From Acephala macrosclerotiorum (Eukaryota; Ascomycota; Leotiomycetes; Helotiales; Mollisiaceae): a stretch of DNA of 64,000 nt. The first letter of the stretch is position 1, and each line of letters starts with the position of its first letter. The DNA is taken from positions 34,768 through 98,767 of the forward strand of contig MU119409.1 of the NCBI GenBank assembly GCA_014904845.1, written 5' to 3'. Positions 21,227-33,078 of the stretch are shown piece after piece. The translations under genes and the position numbers were made by a program. The notes beneath the pieces are model-generated. The model worked only from the letters and a program-made list of their open reading frames with translations. It did not search any database and had not been told where the DNA came from.

Positions 21227-23506
21227 ATGACTTCACCACAGCAGCCCAAGAGAAAAGATCGGCCATGCGATGCATGTGTAAGTGTGTTTCTATGTTGCAT
21301 CATTCCCTGGACCTTGTTGACGGCTGTGCCACGATAGAGGAAGCGAAAGAGTCGATGCGTGCTCGAGGAAGACGCCACAATATGTGTTCTTTGCAAGTTC
21401 CATGGTCAAGAATGCACCTTTGTACAGAATCCTCAGTCTCGAAAGAGGAAACCGCCTCAAGATGCCGAAGAAGGAGAGGCTACGAAGAGAAGGTGCGTCA
21501 AGAATCTCGGTCACGTGTTCATGAACTGATAAGCTATTCTAGACTTTCTGGTTCATCTGTGCTGTCCAAGAAGTCTCCCAAGACTCAGATGCGTGTAATT
21601 CGTACTACTAATGGCACGGGCGTTGAAGAATATGACGATCTGGAAGGCCCCAGCCTCCTCAAGAAGACTCTTGGTTTGCAGAACAAGCATCACTCCCAAT
21701 ATGTCGGAGCTACGAGAGGACTTGAGCCTTCCCTCCTCGGAAAGATCTCTACCCATGGGAAGAGTGAAGTGCCGCTGGCTGAGGGTAGCCTTCGACGAGT
21801 GAGCTCAACTGAGGCATTCATGCTGCTCCCAGATCTTGGAACCCAGGCGTACGCCGATGAATTAGATGATCTAGACGCTATCGAAGCCATCGTCAAACCT
21901 CATGGGAAGGCCCTAGTCGATATATATTTCCGGATTGTTTTCCCAAGCTTTCCAGTACTTCACAAGGAAGTGTACCTCGAGAAGTACAACCGATCTTACC
22001 GAGAATTTTCTCCGCCTCTGCTCGCGGCAGTCTATCTGCTGGCTCTTCAATATTGGTCTTACGATGACAAACTTGGAAAGTCAAAGAAACCAGATGTTGT
22101 CGAGCTGGAAAAGCTCGCCAGAAAAGCTCTCGGAGATACCATTCATCGACCCAAGTTGTCCACCGTCCAGGCCGGACTTTTGTTGCTTCAACATACAGAC
22201 ACAGACTCCGCCGAACTCACATCTCAACTTGTCAGTGTTGCATACGGCCTCGGACTGCATCTCAATGCTTCAGAATGGAACATTCCGGATTGGGAGAAAG
22301 GCCTTCGAAAGCGCCTTGGCTGGGGATTGTACATGCAAGATAAATGGTCAAGTCTTGGTAGTGGAAGACCTTCACTGATCAATTCTGCAAATTGGGCACT
22401 GTTGCCAGTTAATGACGCCGACTTTCCCGAAAAGCTCGAAGACGCTCAAGAAGGCAGTTCCGAAGTTGAGAAGGGCAGGATACTTTTCAGCCGCATGATC
22501 TCTTTGTCTGAGATATTAGCGGAGTTGCTTGACACCGTCTTTACAGTGAGAACGACACGCGGTAAGTTCTTTCTCGATGTCCTACAAGCTTCAGGATTTC
22601 TAGACCCCTGGACTTTTGGAAATCCTTTGAGTCTTTCAGTCCTCCTATGTCTTTTCTGATGTTGAAAACGCCAGCTAATTCTCGGTCGCAGAAATCGCGG
22701 ATGCTGGCGTGAACGGTCTTTCCGTCGTTCTTGAAAAAGTGAAACCAGTCCAGCTCAAATTGAAGGAATGGTTCTCCAATCTTCCGGACTGCCTCTCGAT
22801 GGAAGCTACCCAAATCATGAAGCTGAATTCCGTTGGCTATCTCAGATTAGCTTACATTGCGACCGAGATCACTCTTCACCGCCGGATTCTCTCAAGCCTT
22901 TCAACTGCTACAGACCCACGGCTCTATCGATTCTGTCGCTCTGTAGCTCACGACCGTTTCATGTTCGCGATTGATTTCGTTCAGTCGTTGAAGCCTCAAC
23001 ACCTTTCGAGTTTCTGGTATTTTGCGTCTCCTCAGAATTTTGCTCTGATAGGCGTCTTCGGCACTCTCCTACTCTCAACAGCGTCCACTACAGACGAAGT
23101 AGAGTTTTATCGGACCAAGTTGAGAGAGTATCGATGGACGTTGAAAATCAATTCTGAGAACGGAGCGAAATATATGAAGCCAGCGATGGCCCTCCTCGAT
23201 GCCAACTTAAGTCTCTTGTCCGAGGCAGGAAATATAGTACCATCGCACCCTGCTCCAATACCCCCCGAGAATGGCAGTGTCACCTCGGACTTGTCGGATC
23301 AGTATGCCTTCTCCAACGCACACCTGTCATCCAGTGGCGACTTCAACTCTCCGAGCCAATACTCCTTTAAACCAGCATATCATCCCTCTCAACATACAGT
23401 GACACCTCCGCCAGTTGGATTTCATCCAATGACCAACATCGATTCTCACTCCCACGAGTTTAGATATGAGATCGAGGGAAATCCCTATCTTTGGCCCTCG
23501 TATTAG
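21227..23506 (+). CDS. Zn2Cys6 transcription factor, DAL81/TamA-like
   Basis: Four exons (21227-21277, 21338-21492, 21543-22561, 22692-23506), 679 residues. The first intron falls inside the zinc cluster. Spliced, the cluster reads RPCDACRKRKSRC, then CVLCKFHGQEC, giving C-x2-C-x6-C...C-x2-C-x6-C, followed by TFVQNPQSRKRK. That combination is what I know from the DAL81/UGA35/TamA group, general co-activators of nitrogen catabolic genes (allantoin, urea, GABA); the assignment is by memory of the motif, not by alignment. The middle part is a fungal-specific transcription-factor domain (IYFRIVFPSFPVLHKEVYL, LLLLQHTDTDS, KRLGWGLYMQDKW). The C-terminus is Ser/Pro-rich and ends NPYLWPSY. It is intact and near a permease and a fusion amidohydrolase of likely nitrogen metabolism. 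Confidence 0.8.
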
Positions 23507-23657
23507 GGAAATTTTCTAATAATTTCTTACCGCTCCACTTTGGGCGGAAGGAGAGTTTTGCAGTTAGGATGTCGCTTTTGACTATGACATTCGGACGTTC
23601 TTTGGAATCAGACATTCCTCCGTGATACGGATGACAAACCACTGAACTGAGGACAGA

Positions 23658-24107
23658 TCAGCCGATTACCCCGATCACTTGCCAAATAGGGTAGAATTCG
23701 CCCAGCAGAAACGCAGGGTCACGATAATATTTTTCTAGCTTTTCGCCAAGACCTTTTCCGCCGATGTAGTCTCGTACAAGCCTCATAAGACGAGGCTTAA
23801 TCATCAAGCTTATCCCGCCACGGTGGACAATTGCGGACTGACTTCCAATACGCCTCGACTCATTGGTCGCAGTCTGCACTAATTTTGACTTGATCGATCG
23901 TTCTACAATGTTCAAGGATCCTGTAGTCGGCAGCACAATTTTCCTCGAACGGCTCTTAATCTGATTGGAAGACTGGAAGGCACGACGTCCGTATTGGTTC
24001 ACATTTTCATTTATCCGATATGTCTGCATATGCAGAGCAGCAGTACCCTGGATCAGCGGACCACCCCGTACATGACATGAGCTAGAATGGGGAGTTGTAA
24101 GACTCAT
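23658..24107 (-). CDS. Unrecognised open frame of 149 codons
   Basis: Open on the minus strand between two plus-strand genes. The C-terminal part (LMRLVRDYIGGKGLGEKLE, then YYRDPAFLLGEF) looks protein-like, and there are several basic stretches. No domain, signal peptide or splice logic is recognised. It could be an orphan gene, a fragment of a larger decayed gene, or chance. Confidence 0.25.
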   Translation of the reverse strand: MSLTTPHSSSCHVRGGPLIQGTAALHMQTYRINENVNQYGRRAFQSSNQIKSRSRKIVLPTTGSLNIVERSIKSKLVQTATNESRRIGSQSAIVHRGGISLMIKPRLMRLVRDYIGGKGLGEKLEKYYRDPAFLLGEFYPIWQVIGVIG

Positions 24108-24190
24108 GGCTCTGCCAACACTTTATATTCTTGGGCCAGACTTCGCGACTATCTTGAACCGTTCATCCTGCTTCTGGTGGCACAGGCATC

Positions 24191-26108
24191 ATGCTTTCTA
24201 TAACCTCTCCGTACACAGCAGCTGCACTTCTAGTCCTATCACCGACAGTTCGTGCAGCATTCTTTTACCCCACAGTACAGGCTTCACTTCTCGAGCATAT
24301 CCTCGTTGATACCCACGGCGCTCATTCTTCTGGGTTTGCAGATGCAATAACGCCATGCACAAATTATGTGTCTGGCAGTCAGAATTTTGGACGAGAGACA
24401 GCCGCTCAATGGCTGAGAGTGGCATTCCATGACTTCGTTACAGCACGTGTTGCAGAGGGCACAGGTGGTGTTGATGCAAGTATTGGGTTCGAGACCTTGA
24501 GAGAAGAGAATTCTGGGAGTGCTTTCAATGATTCTTTCAGCTTCTTTAGGCCATATGTCAGTCCAAAGGTTAGCAGTAAGTAGTGTATTCCCAAACGTCC
24601 CTGTCGAATTCGAACTTTGGTTTCACAGACCCACTATCACAAGCAGTCTCTCAAATGCAGGAGAAGAATGGCACGCTCACAGCATGCATTCACTATTGTT
24701 TCTTTACAGCGCCCAGCATAGACCCTGCCTTTTCGCTTCAAAAGTCACTGTTGCTAATCACAAGTTTAATAGTGGCCGATATCGTCGCTCTTTCTGTCAG
24801 TATGGTAAGGAAGCTGTCCCCCATGGCCATCTTCTGTCCATTTCTAACCAATTCAGAGTGTGGGAAATTGCGGTGGCCCCCAAATTCCAGTTCGAGGAGG
24901 AAGAATAGACGCAACTGAAGGTGGACCATTTGGTGTGCCTGCTCCAGAAACCGACCTACCTACTACTCTTCAATATTTTGCAAATTCTGGCTTCAACCAA
25001 GTTGACTCCATCGCACTCACTGCTTGTGGGCATACAATGGGAAGTGTGCATCATGTAAATCCAGCCTCGTAATTGAGATTCCAGTTGTCCATAATATCTG
25101 ACAACTTATTAGGGGGGCTTCCCAACTGTCGTAGGTCCTGAAGCAGTAAGTGCCACCAACACGGCTGGTGGAATCCACTTCGACAGCACTGTCGCTGTAT
25201 TTGATCCTCTCGTGGTCACAGAGTATCTGAACGGTACAGGCCAGCAAGGAGGGCCACTCGTAACATCGTTCAACGAATCATCCCGGAGTGATCTTCGACT
25301 CTACGAGAGTGACAACAATGCAACCATGACCAAGCTCGCACAGCAAGGCGACGGCTTCTTGGATACTTGCTCCAACCTTTTTCAGCGGATGGTCGAGACG
25401 GTACCTAGCAATGTTGTCCTATCAGATGTCGTTTCGCCAATGGACATTAAGCCGATCAACGCAACTCTCGACATCGACGCTGCTGGAAATTTGGTCTTCA
25501 CTGGATTCATTCGAGTATGTCGTTTCTACCATTCGACATTCTTTATGCTAATGAACCAGGTTCTATCGTCCTCAGCTTCGGTTGCTCCAAAGTCTATCTC
25601 GCTCCTCACTTCTCAATCCAAGCCCATATCTTTAATACCAGAATCGACTCTTGGTACCAATGTCTTCGGCGTTACTACATTTTTCCCATTCAATATCGGC
25701 ATTACAAACCAGAATTCCTTCCATTCCTTCACTGTCCTAGGCCCTGGACCAGCAAAGACATTCGCTGTTCAATCTTCTACCTTCGTAATCCCATCTCTCT
25801 CATTAAGCACATCTGAAACGACAACACTAGTAAATTTTACCGTTGCCATATCGTCTCAATCATACCAGAAGCGACTTTTTTCTCGTGGGAGTACACCAAC
25901 AGTGAGTGTTCAAGCTCCCGTAGGACAGATGGGCACTCTTGGCCCTGCGATCTCCACATTTTCGAATGTCGCAATGTCGGAAGTTGGATCCAAGGCAGGG
26001 TATACATTATGGTCTGGATCAGTAAATATTGGCACCAATTCCACAGGTCCAATGAGTGTCGCTGTGTTGGATAGCAAAGGGGACGAGCTTGACATCCTGT
26101 TTGTCTGA
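24191..26108 (+). CDS. Secreted fungal heme peroxidase
   Basis: Five exons (24191-24575, 24773-24804, 24857-25054, 25113-25514, 25560-26108), 521 residues. An N-terminal signal peptide (MLSITSPYTAAALLVLSPTVRA) predicts secretion. The distal heme site is QWLRVAFHDF with Arg76 and His80. The proximal histidine is in LTACGHTMGSVHHG (about His198). This is the plant-type peroxidase superfamily, most like the secreted fungal group; ADIVALSVSM and GGPQIPVRGGRIDA are also typical. About 190 residues after the catalytic domain form a beta-rich, Ser/Thr-rich tail that ends without a GPI signal. It oxidises substrates with hydrogen peroxide outside the cell; the substrate is unknown. The first intron is long (197 nt), the last is 45 nt and stop-free. 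Confidence 0.85.
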
Positions 26109-26353
26109 TTTGTCACTGGCGAGCGAAAATTTGAGGAAATAGCTCTCTCTCCATATTCTGCGACACATATATCCTTCAAATATATGTTTCAATGACAGTC
26201 TTTCCCATCCTCTAAATCATCAAGTCGTGGTATATTCTGCAATCCTTACTCCTCGCTCTCATCCCCCACCACAACCCAAACAAGACCAACAAAAAATCAG
26301 AAATCCAACCAACGCGAGCCCAAGAAACCACTCCTTTGCCGAGCCCCGCTCAC

Positions 26354-28165
26354 TTAAACAGCATAATCAGCACTCTTCGTAACAGCCTTCTCATCGCCAG
26401 CCTCCCCAACGCTCCCATCCTCGATGCCGCTATCCAGAACATCGCCCGAGATCGTCTCAGGGATGAGAGTCTTCGGCTCAGGGAAGAAATGGTTCAAAAC
26501 ACAATAGCTAGTAAATGCACTGGTAAATCCCCAGATATAAAACATATCATAGATATACACACTTCCACCAATGCCGCTTTTCAAGCTCGGGTTGACTGAA
26601 GCCGCCATACCAGGAATATTTGGGACAACAGAAATCAAGAAAGCAACGACAGCGCGCCAGTTGGTCCCAGCTTCGTTATAGCGATAGCGACCGCGGGATT
26701 TGTAGAGATCGGGAACATCGACGTGAGTGTGTTTGACGACCCAGTAATCCGCACCCATGATAGCAGCGATAGGAGCAAGGAAGATACCAAGGCCAGCCAT
26801 GAACGACAACAGAGAAGCAGCGGAGTGGATAATCTTCCAAGGAACCATGATCCAAGCCGCCGTAATCGTAGCAATAATGACACCTCGACGAATGTTGATG
26901 TATTTCGGGAACAAACTCGTCATGTCGTTGGCGCAGGAGATAACGTTAGCAGACAAATTCGTACCAATCTGCGCAATAACCCAAGCAAATCCGACGAAGA
27001 AAGCTCCTGCTCGACCTGAAGGACCTTGCCATTGTCCGGCGAGGGTAAGGGGATCCCAGATGTATTGTCCGTAAACGACTTTTGCGGCGGAGGTGGAGAT
27101 GATGCCGAAGAGACCGAGGCAGAGTTGAATGAGTGGGAGGAAGAGAACTTGCCAGTAGACGCCATTTTCTTTCTTGAGGTAACGGGTGAAATCGGGGATG
27201 TTGGTGGCCATTGTTGCCCAGCCTCCAGTGATGGAAGAGAGGGAAGATAGGATTAGCCAAGAGCGGGCGGCGCCGAAGACTTGGTATTCTTGCTTCCAGA
27301 TGGTACCTGAACCGCCGGCTTTCAAGCACATGGCGATTACGACTGCGATGCAGGTGATTGAAACCACAACTGAGGAGATGTTAGTATACGAGATGCTCGT
27401 TAATGTGGGGAAGTTTGACGAACCAAACTTGAAGATGAAGAACCATTGCAGTTTGTGTGGTGGAGTGAGCAAGATTGGGAATTGGATAGACCAGAAGATC
27501 AAGTGGGATACCATCTGCTGGGTCGTGATACCAACTGACTCGGGAATGTGGTTGGGAATATCAAGATACGATGGCCAAATAGCTCGGATCATCTGAGTGA
27601 CAGCAGTAGAGCCAGTGTATGTCTGAATGGCGTGCCAGAAGAGAGCAGTGGTCATGCGAACGATGACAGCGAATTTAGCGAAGTACCAACCGAAGGAGGA
27701 GCGCATGGCGACAGGGAAGGGCACGTGAAGACGAGCCCCAAGGACACCATTGAGAACAAGAGGGACTGTGCAACACAGAGATCCAAAGATAATGCAGATA
27801 ATAGCCTCGCGGCTGGGAGAATGTTAGTATTTGCTTCACTTGAGCAAAATGTCGGCACTTACTAAGTCAAACCAACAGCCAAAATGGTTGCAGGAGCTTC
27901 CCAAGACTGAGCGTTCAAGGCATCAGAGAACCAGAATCCAGCCATGGTGAACGCAGTCCAAGTCCGGCGGTCAATTGGAGTAACATCCATGTCAATGTTC
28001 GTCCTGATCACGGTCAATGCGATGTTCATAAGACTAGATTCGGGGTACTTACCAGGTTCCCTCATCACCAAGGGCTCCCTTCTCCTGTGGAAGAATCCAT
28101 CCCGAAAGTTTGGTCTTCTCCTTTGCTCCCTCCTTGATCTTGGTGAATCGCTGGCGGAGTGCCAT
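26354..28165 (-). CDS. NCS1-family permease (uracil/allantoin/uridine type)
   Basis: Four exons on the minus strand (28165-28053, 28003-27863, 27812-27425, 27370-26354), 552 residues. About twelve hydrophobic segments are present. Family blocks include TPIDRRTWTAFTMAGFWFSD, then LNAQSWEAPATILAVGLT in the first membrane segment, SSFGWYFAKFAVIVRM, WATMATNIPDFTRYLK, and the late block IMGADYWVVKHTHVDVPDLY. The start MALRQRFTKIKEGAKEKTK is a cytosolic tail typical of Fur-like NCS1 proteins. NCS1 carriers import nucleobases, allantoin, uridine, hydantoins or thiamine with a proton or sodium; the substrate cannot be read from sequence alone. The third intron is 54 nt and stop-free, so its retention would insert 18 residues. 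Located between the regulator and the fusion amidohydrolase. Confidence 0.88.
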
Positions 28166-30866
28166 GGTGCTTGCTGTTTCGCCGGAGGCTCTGTTGATAT
28201 GATCGAATGTCACTTTCTTCTCCCTCAGGCTGCTAGAATCTCGAAGACCGTCAAATTGACTCTTGCTGTTGATGATGAGGATAATTCCATGAAGGGAAAG
28301 ACATCATTATATGCATTTCCAGCCATCTCTATCATGTCAGACTTGCCTTGATCATGATTCTGAACTCTATGTGTGTATCTGCGATAGAAAGCGCCTGTGT
28401 CTATCATGAGCCGTTGAGGTTCAGCGATAACCCACATTTTGGGGATGTGGGCAGCGATAAGACTAGTTTGGTGGGTTGATGGCCGTCGCTCGCCGCAGGC
28501 AAATGGCCCCACGCTCGAGACACTTCCCCGACCGCTAGTTGCTAGTCTGTGAAACTTCTCCTACCAGATATTGGGGAAGCAAGGAAGCGCATGGGTCGCC
28601 GAGGGTAGATCCCGTGTCTCGGTTGTCATCCAGTGAGATGGGGAATAGACAAGTGGGAGACTTTTGGCTGCGAATAACCCTGTTCATCACTTGATATGGT
28701 TCCTTTAATTTCAGACTCGCCATAGAATTTCTTGGCATATGAACTGTCATAAATACTGGAGCAGGTGGGTTCTACCCTGTTGGAAATCTTCACCCATAAC
28801 ATTACCAGACCATATGCAAGACGGTAGCGGAAATAGGAGTTTTGTACAATTTTCTATCAACTTGATAAAAGAACCTTTTGTTCGGCAAATCGAGAAAACT
28901 CAGCAGCGCAAGGAGAAATAGAGGCCTGGAAGACCAATGAAAATCGCAAAAATCCCGAAAAAGATTCTAAAAAGCTATTTCTCTCAGTTCAGTACCAATC
29001 TCAGGTTGGAAGATTAATATTGTCTCACTTGAACCAATTGATGAAATGCCCGCTTTGTCTTGGAAAGAAACCAGGCTTGAAAACCCCAGTGTGCGAGTGC
29101 CGAAGCCCTTCGTCGGCCATGTGGCCGTCGCCAGTCTCAACCCTGAGGCCTACGGGCGCCAAAGCTGATGCTCGATCCAGCGAACTTCTCCTTGCTTTTG
29201 CATGCCTCGAGTCACTTTCGACGTTCACACCCTTCCCTGGTCTCTTTCCGTCCCGATGGAATGACATTTGCCGTGGCGAAAATTTTGTGCTCTATCTGTT
29301 CCAATCTTCCGGAAGGTTTTTTGTGGTAAGGAAAGGGTCTGTCCTTGTTCCTCTGCTGGGAGAACATATCGAGGTAAACCTCGCCATGATATTCGCCTTT
29401 CTTGTTGGCGTAGGCAGAACGGAGTGCAGCATATCGCCTAGCCCAACATTCTCAGCCCCACTGGCATCATGTTATCACCATAACGATCCATAATCTCTTG
29501 TTTATCGGTGAACGCGAAGATATTCCCCTCGGAATGGCCATGGTACTTGTATTTTCCCAGCATCCGCGAGACGGAATACGCTTCGCATTCACCTCTCTTG
29601 CTTGGACTCCACCATGTTGGCAACAGGCCCCTCCTCGATTCCGGCAAATCGAGGAATGTCTTAAGATCGCGAACACAGTGGGAGTGATTATATTGGTGAT
29701 TAGAATTGTTCATCTTGGTGGGAAAATGGGAAAACATACTCATCCAGAATGCCCATGCTCCTGCCTCTGAATCTGCATTCGTCCTCCACCCGCATTCTGT
29801 TAATCGACTAGGGCGCAGAAGACATCGGCTTGGGAGAGATTATGCAGAGCATCCGTTCCTATGCCTAAATGAAGGACTTTATTGCCATACGATCTAGGGG
29901 TGTTCTGGGTCACAGTGGCCACTGTGGTTCAGCCGGATTGTGGTCGCTCTTGTTTCGCAATGCTGGAGATTAAGTAGATAGAGCGATTAAAGAAGGCGAG
30001 AGTCAGCGAAAGATGCCACCGCCAGCCGTGACATGTATGCTATCGAAATTGCATTGAGTTGACAAAGATTCAAACATCCAAGCAGACTTTTGACGCGTTT
30101 CCATCGAAGAAGGTTCAAGGCTGGAGATCTCGGGACCCCGGCTCAACTAACCCAAAGTGAAGCTAGCGTAATTTCACAAGCATGTGGTAGGGAAGTAGAT
30201 CTCAATGTCTCATTCTCTTCGAATCTTCACCAGCTTCACTGTTTTCTTTACAACAGGACTTCAAACTCAAAATAATCATACAACTCCACCTCAATTTGCT
30301 TGCCAACTCAAGGATCCGCCTCAACGAAACATCTTCATCTCTCAGCCTCGCTCTAAGAGAGATAACCGAAGCCCACCCTTGCACCACGGACGCCACTCCA
30401 GCTCCCACCTTTCGTCCTCTTATCTCAACATCGCTCTGATGCCCCTCGCTCCAGTGCCTCCGGCGTGCCTACGGCCTATGCTGCCAGCGCTCATGCCCCG
30501 CCGGCAACCATAGCCTTGCTGTACTTCTAGCTGGCGGCTTCAACACTCTCGAATTCGCTTGATGGAAAGCTCCTCAGATGGATCATGTTTTTTCTTAAAA
30601 AGTCCAGCTAAGAACGTGGCTTGCTTCATCCAGTGTATAGTCTTCTTCAGTTCTCGAGGCGCCTCCTTCATGCATGTGGCTTAGTGGATGTTCGGAGAGA
30701 TCAATGTCTTGAGATCCTCTCCGGCCCTCCTTCCACTTTTCGTCATTTCAAACATTGTCTTCGCCACGGCTCAAGGCGATTCACTCATCCTATATTATCA
30801 GATCTAGGACAGGCCCTCTTTCTATCTAAAATCATACGACGAGTTTTTCCTGTCGCCAACCTCAAG
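28166..30866. other. Long intergenic region with a decayed fragment
   Basis: 2.7 kb between the divergently oriented permease and fusion enzyme. Apart from the minus-strand fragment at 29438-29743 no gene is supported. Both flanking genes likely have their promoters here. Confidence 0.4.
29438..29743 (-). pseudogene. Fragment resembling fungal MYND-finger protein C-terminal part
   Basis: The minus-strand frame reads LPTWWSPSKRGECEAYSV, then KQEIMDRYGDNMMPVGLRMLG and a stop. I associate the order Pro-x-Trp-Trp, Cys, and D-x-YGD-x-MMP-x-LRM with a family of fungal MYND-type zinc-finger proteins, but this is from memory. No flanking exons with a zinc finger are readable, so it appears to be a remnant. 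Confidence 0.3.
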
Positions 30867-33078
30867 ATGGCTCCGTCGGTCAAGTTGTCCCTCCCCAATG
30901 CTCGACCATACACCTACAACTTCCCAGTCGAAAGGACAGCACTTGTCATCATAGACATGCAGCGGGACTTCGTAGATCCGGATGGGTTTGGTTCAATTCA
31001 GTGTGGCAATCCCGAAATCTTCTCAGCGGTTCGCAACATCGTTCCTACCGTGCAGAAAGTCCTCGAGGTCTGTCGATCTACTGGGATTCAAGTCATCCAC
31101 ACACGAGAAGGCCACAAGCCAGATTTGTCCGACTTACCTGCTTCGAAGAAACTGAGGCAAGTGAGTAATCCAAATGGTCACCATACCAAGGCAATTGGCG
31201 ATCAAGGTCCAATGGGTAGACTGTTGGTGAGGGGCGAATGGGGCCACGATATCATCGATGAGCTAAGACAGCTACCTGGAGAGCCGGTAATTGACAAACC
31301 CGGCAAAGGAAGTTATTGGGGTACTGGACTTCACAGGACACTGCTAGCAAGAGGTATTACGCATCTGCTGTTCTCCGGCGTGACCACCGAGTAAGTGTTT
31401 CGCTTCTGGTCAACTCCGAACTTATTGACTCTGGGACAGATGCTGCGTTACTACAACTGTTCGAGAATGCCACGACCGTGGATTTGAGTGCTGTATCTTG
31501 TCGGACTGTACTGGCGGCTTCGATGCACAACAGGTCATCACCTCAATGGACACCATTTGCGGCCAAGATGGTCTTTTTGGGTTCATTGGGCACAGTTCCG
31601 ATTTCTTTGCAGTAGTATCAAAGGCACACGAAATGACACCTCCTTCAACCCCACCAGCGGCGGAAGATGTTTTATTACCGATTCCTCAGCTCCAGAAAAG
31701 ATATAGCAATGGGGTTCTCAGCCCAGTGGACGTTATCAGTTTTGTATTCGATAGAATAGAGAGGTATGAAAAAGCCGACTCAGCGGTATGGATCTCAAAG
31801 CAGTCTCGAGAAGACGCTATTAATGCTGCAAAAGCATTATTAGAAAAATTCTCAGGGAAGCCCTTTCCTCCACTTTATGGCGTTCCGTTCGCCTTGAAAG
31901 ATAACATTGACGTCGAAGGGGTTGTCACGACAGCCACCTGTGAGTCGTTTGCATATACAGCTAAATCCACCGCTCCAGCTGTTCAATTACTTCTCGACGC
32001 TGGCGCCTTATATATCGGGAAAGTAAACATGGATCAACTCGCGACAGGTCTTTCTGGGTGTCGGTCGCCATATGGAACACCACATAGCGTGTACAATAAA
32101 GACTACGTCTCGGGTGGCTCATCGTCAGGCTCCGCTGTCGCTGTCGCAGCCGGATTGGTATCATTCACTCTCGGCACTGATACTGCAGGAAGCGGTCGCG
32201 TCCCCGCAGCATTCAATGGTATTGTGGGCTACAAGCCAACCAAGGGGACGATTTCAGCTCGTGGGGTGGTCCCAGCTTGCAAGAGTCTCGATACACTCTC
32301 TATCATGGCGCCAACTCTCGCCGAAGCACGCCAAGTATGGTTCGTGATCGATCAATACGATTCTCTTGACCCCTTCGCCAAGAAACCGCTCAGCTTGTCG
32401 TTGTGGAAACAAGAGTTCCGCGGGCCGAAAGAGGGCGGATTCACATTCGGCGTACCACCTCCAGCCGTGATCGAGACATGTTCCAAGGAGTACCAAGACC
32501 TCTTCGAGACCTCAGTTCAAAAACTCCGCTCATGTGGCGGCCGGCTCATCGAAATCGACTACACGCCATTCGAAAAGGCAGCAGATCTTCTCTACGACGC
32601 ATCCCTCGTCCACGAACGGATTGCGAGCATCGGCAACGATTTCTTGACCTCTCACCTCGACACCTTACACCCAACAACCAAAGCACTTTTCGAAGCCGCG
32701 CTTTCATCTCCGCTCAAACCATGGAATGTGTATCATGATCAAGCATTGCAAGCTGAGTATACGAGGCAAGCGCAGCGAACTTTTGATACCCTTGAGGGTG
32801 GGGTAGATGTTTTACTTGTGCCGAGTACGCCTTGCCATCCGACGATCAAGGAGATGGAAGAGGAGCCTTTGAAGCTGAATGCGAAGGTTGGGACATTCAC
32901 TCATGCTGGGAATGTGGTAGATCTTTGTGGTGTGAGTGTCAATGCCGGGTTCATTGAGACGGATGGGGTAAAGCTTCCTTTTGGCGTGACATTTTTGGGT
33001 GGGAGTGGGTATGATGGAAAGGTCTTGGATATCGCTGCAGTCTTTGAAGATGCCGTGAAAGGTGAGAGGAAGTCTTGA
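30867..33078 (+). CDS. Biuret hydrolase-like / allophanate hydrolase-like fusion enzyme
   Basis: Two exons (30867-31390, 31440-33078), 720 residues. Residues ~1-230 are an isochorismatase-like hydrolase: VIIDMQRDF (Asp30), VIHTREGHKPDLSDLPASKK, IDKPGKGSYW (Lys144) and SGVTTECCVTTTVREC (Cys177), an Asp-Lys-Cys triad. The HTREGHKPDLSDLP block is what I know from bacterial biuret amidohydrolase. Residues ~250-720 are an amidase-signature domain: GVPFALKDNIDVEG (Lys328), VSGGSSSGSAVAVAAGLVSF (cis-Ser about 402), GTDTAGSGRVPAAFNGIVG (Ser426), close to the allophanate hydrolase core of AtzF and yeast Dur1,2. The C-terminal domain of those enzymes is absent. Biuret would be cut to allophanate and ammonia, and allophanate to ammonia and carbon dioxide, in one polypeptide (inference). 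A ureidoacrylate (RutB-like) substrate is the main alternative. Confidence 0.88.
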
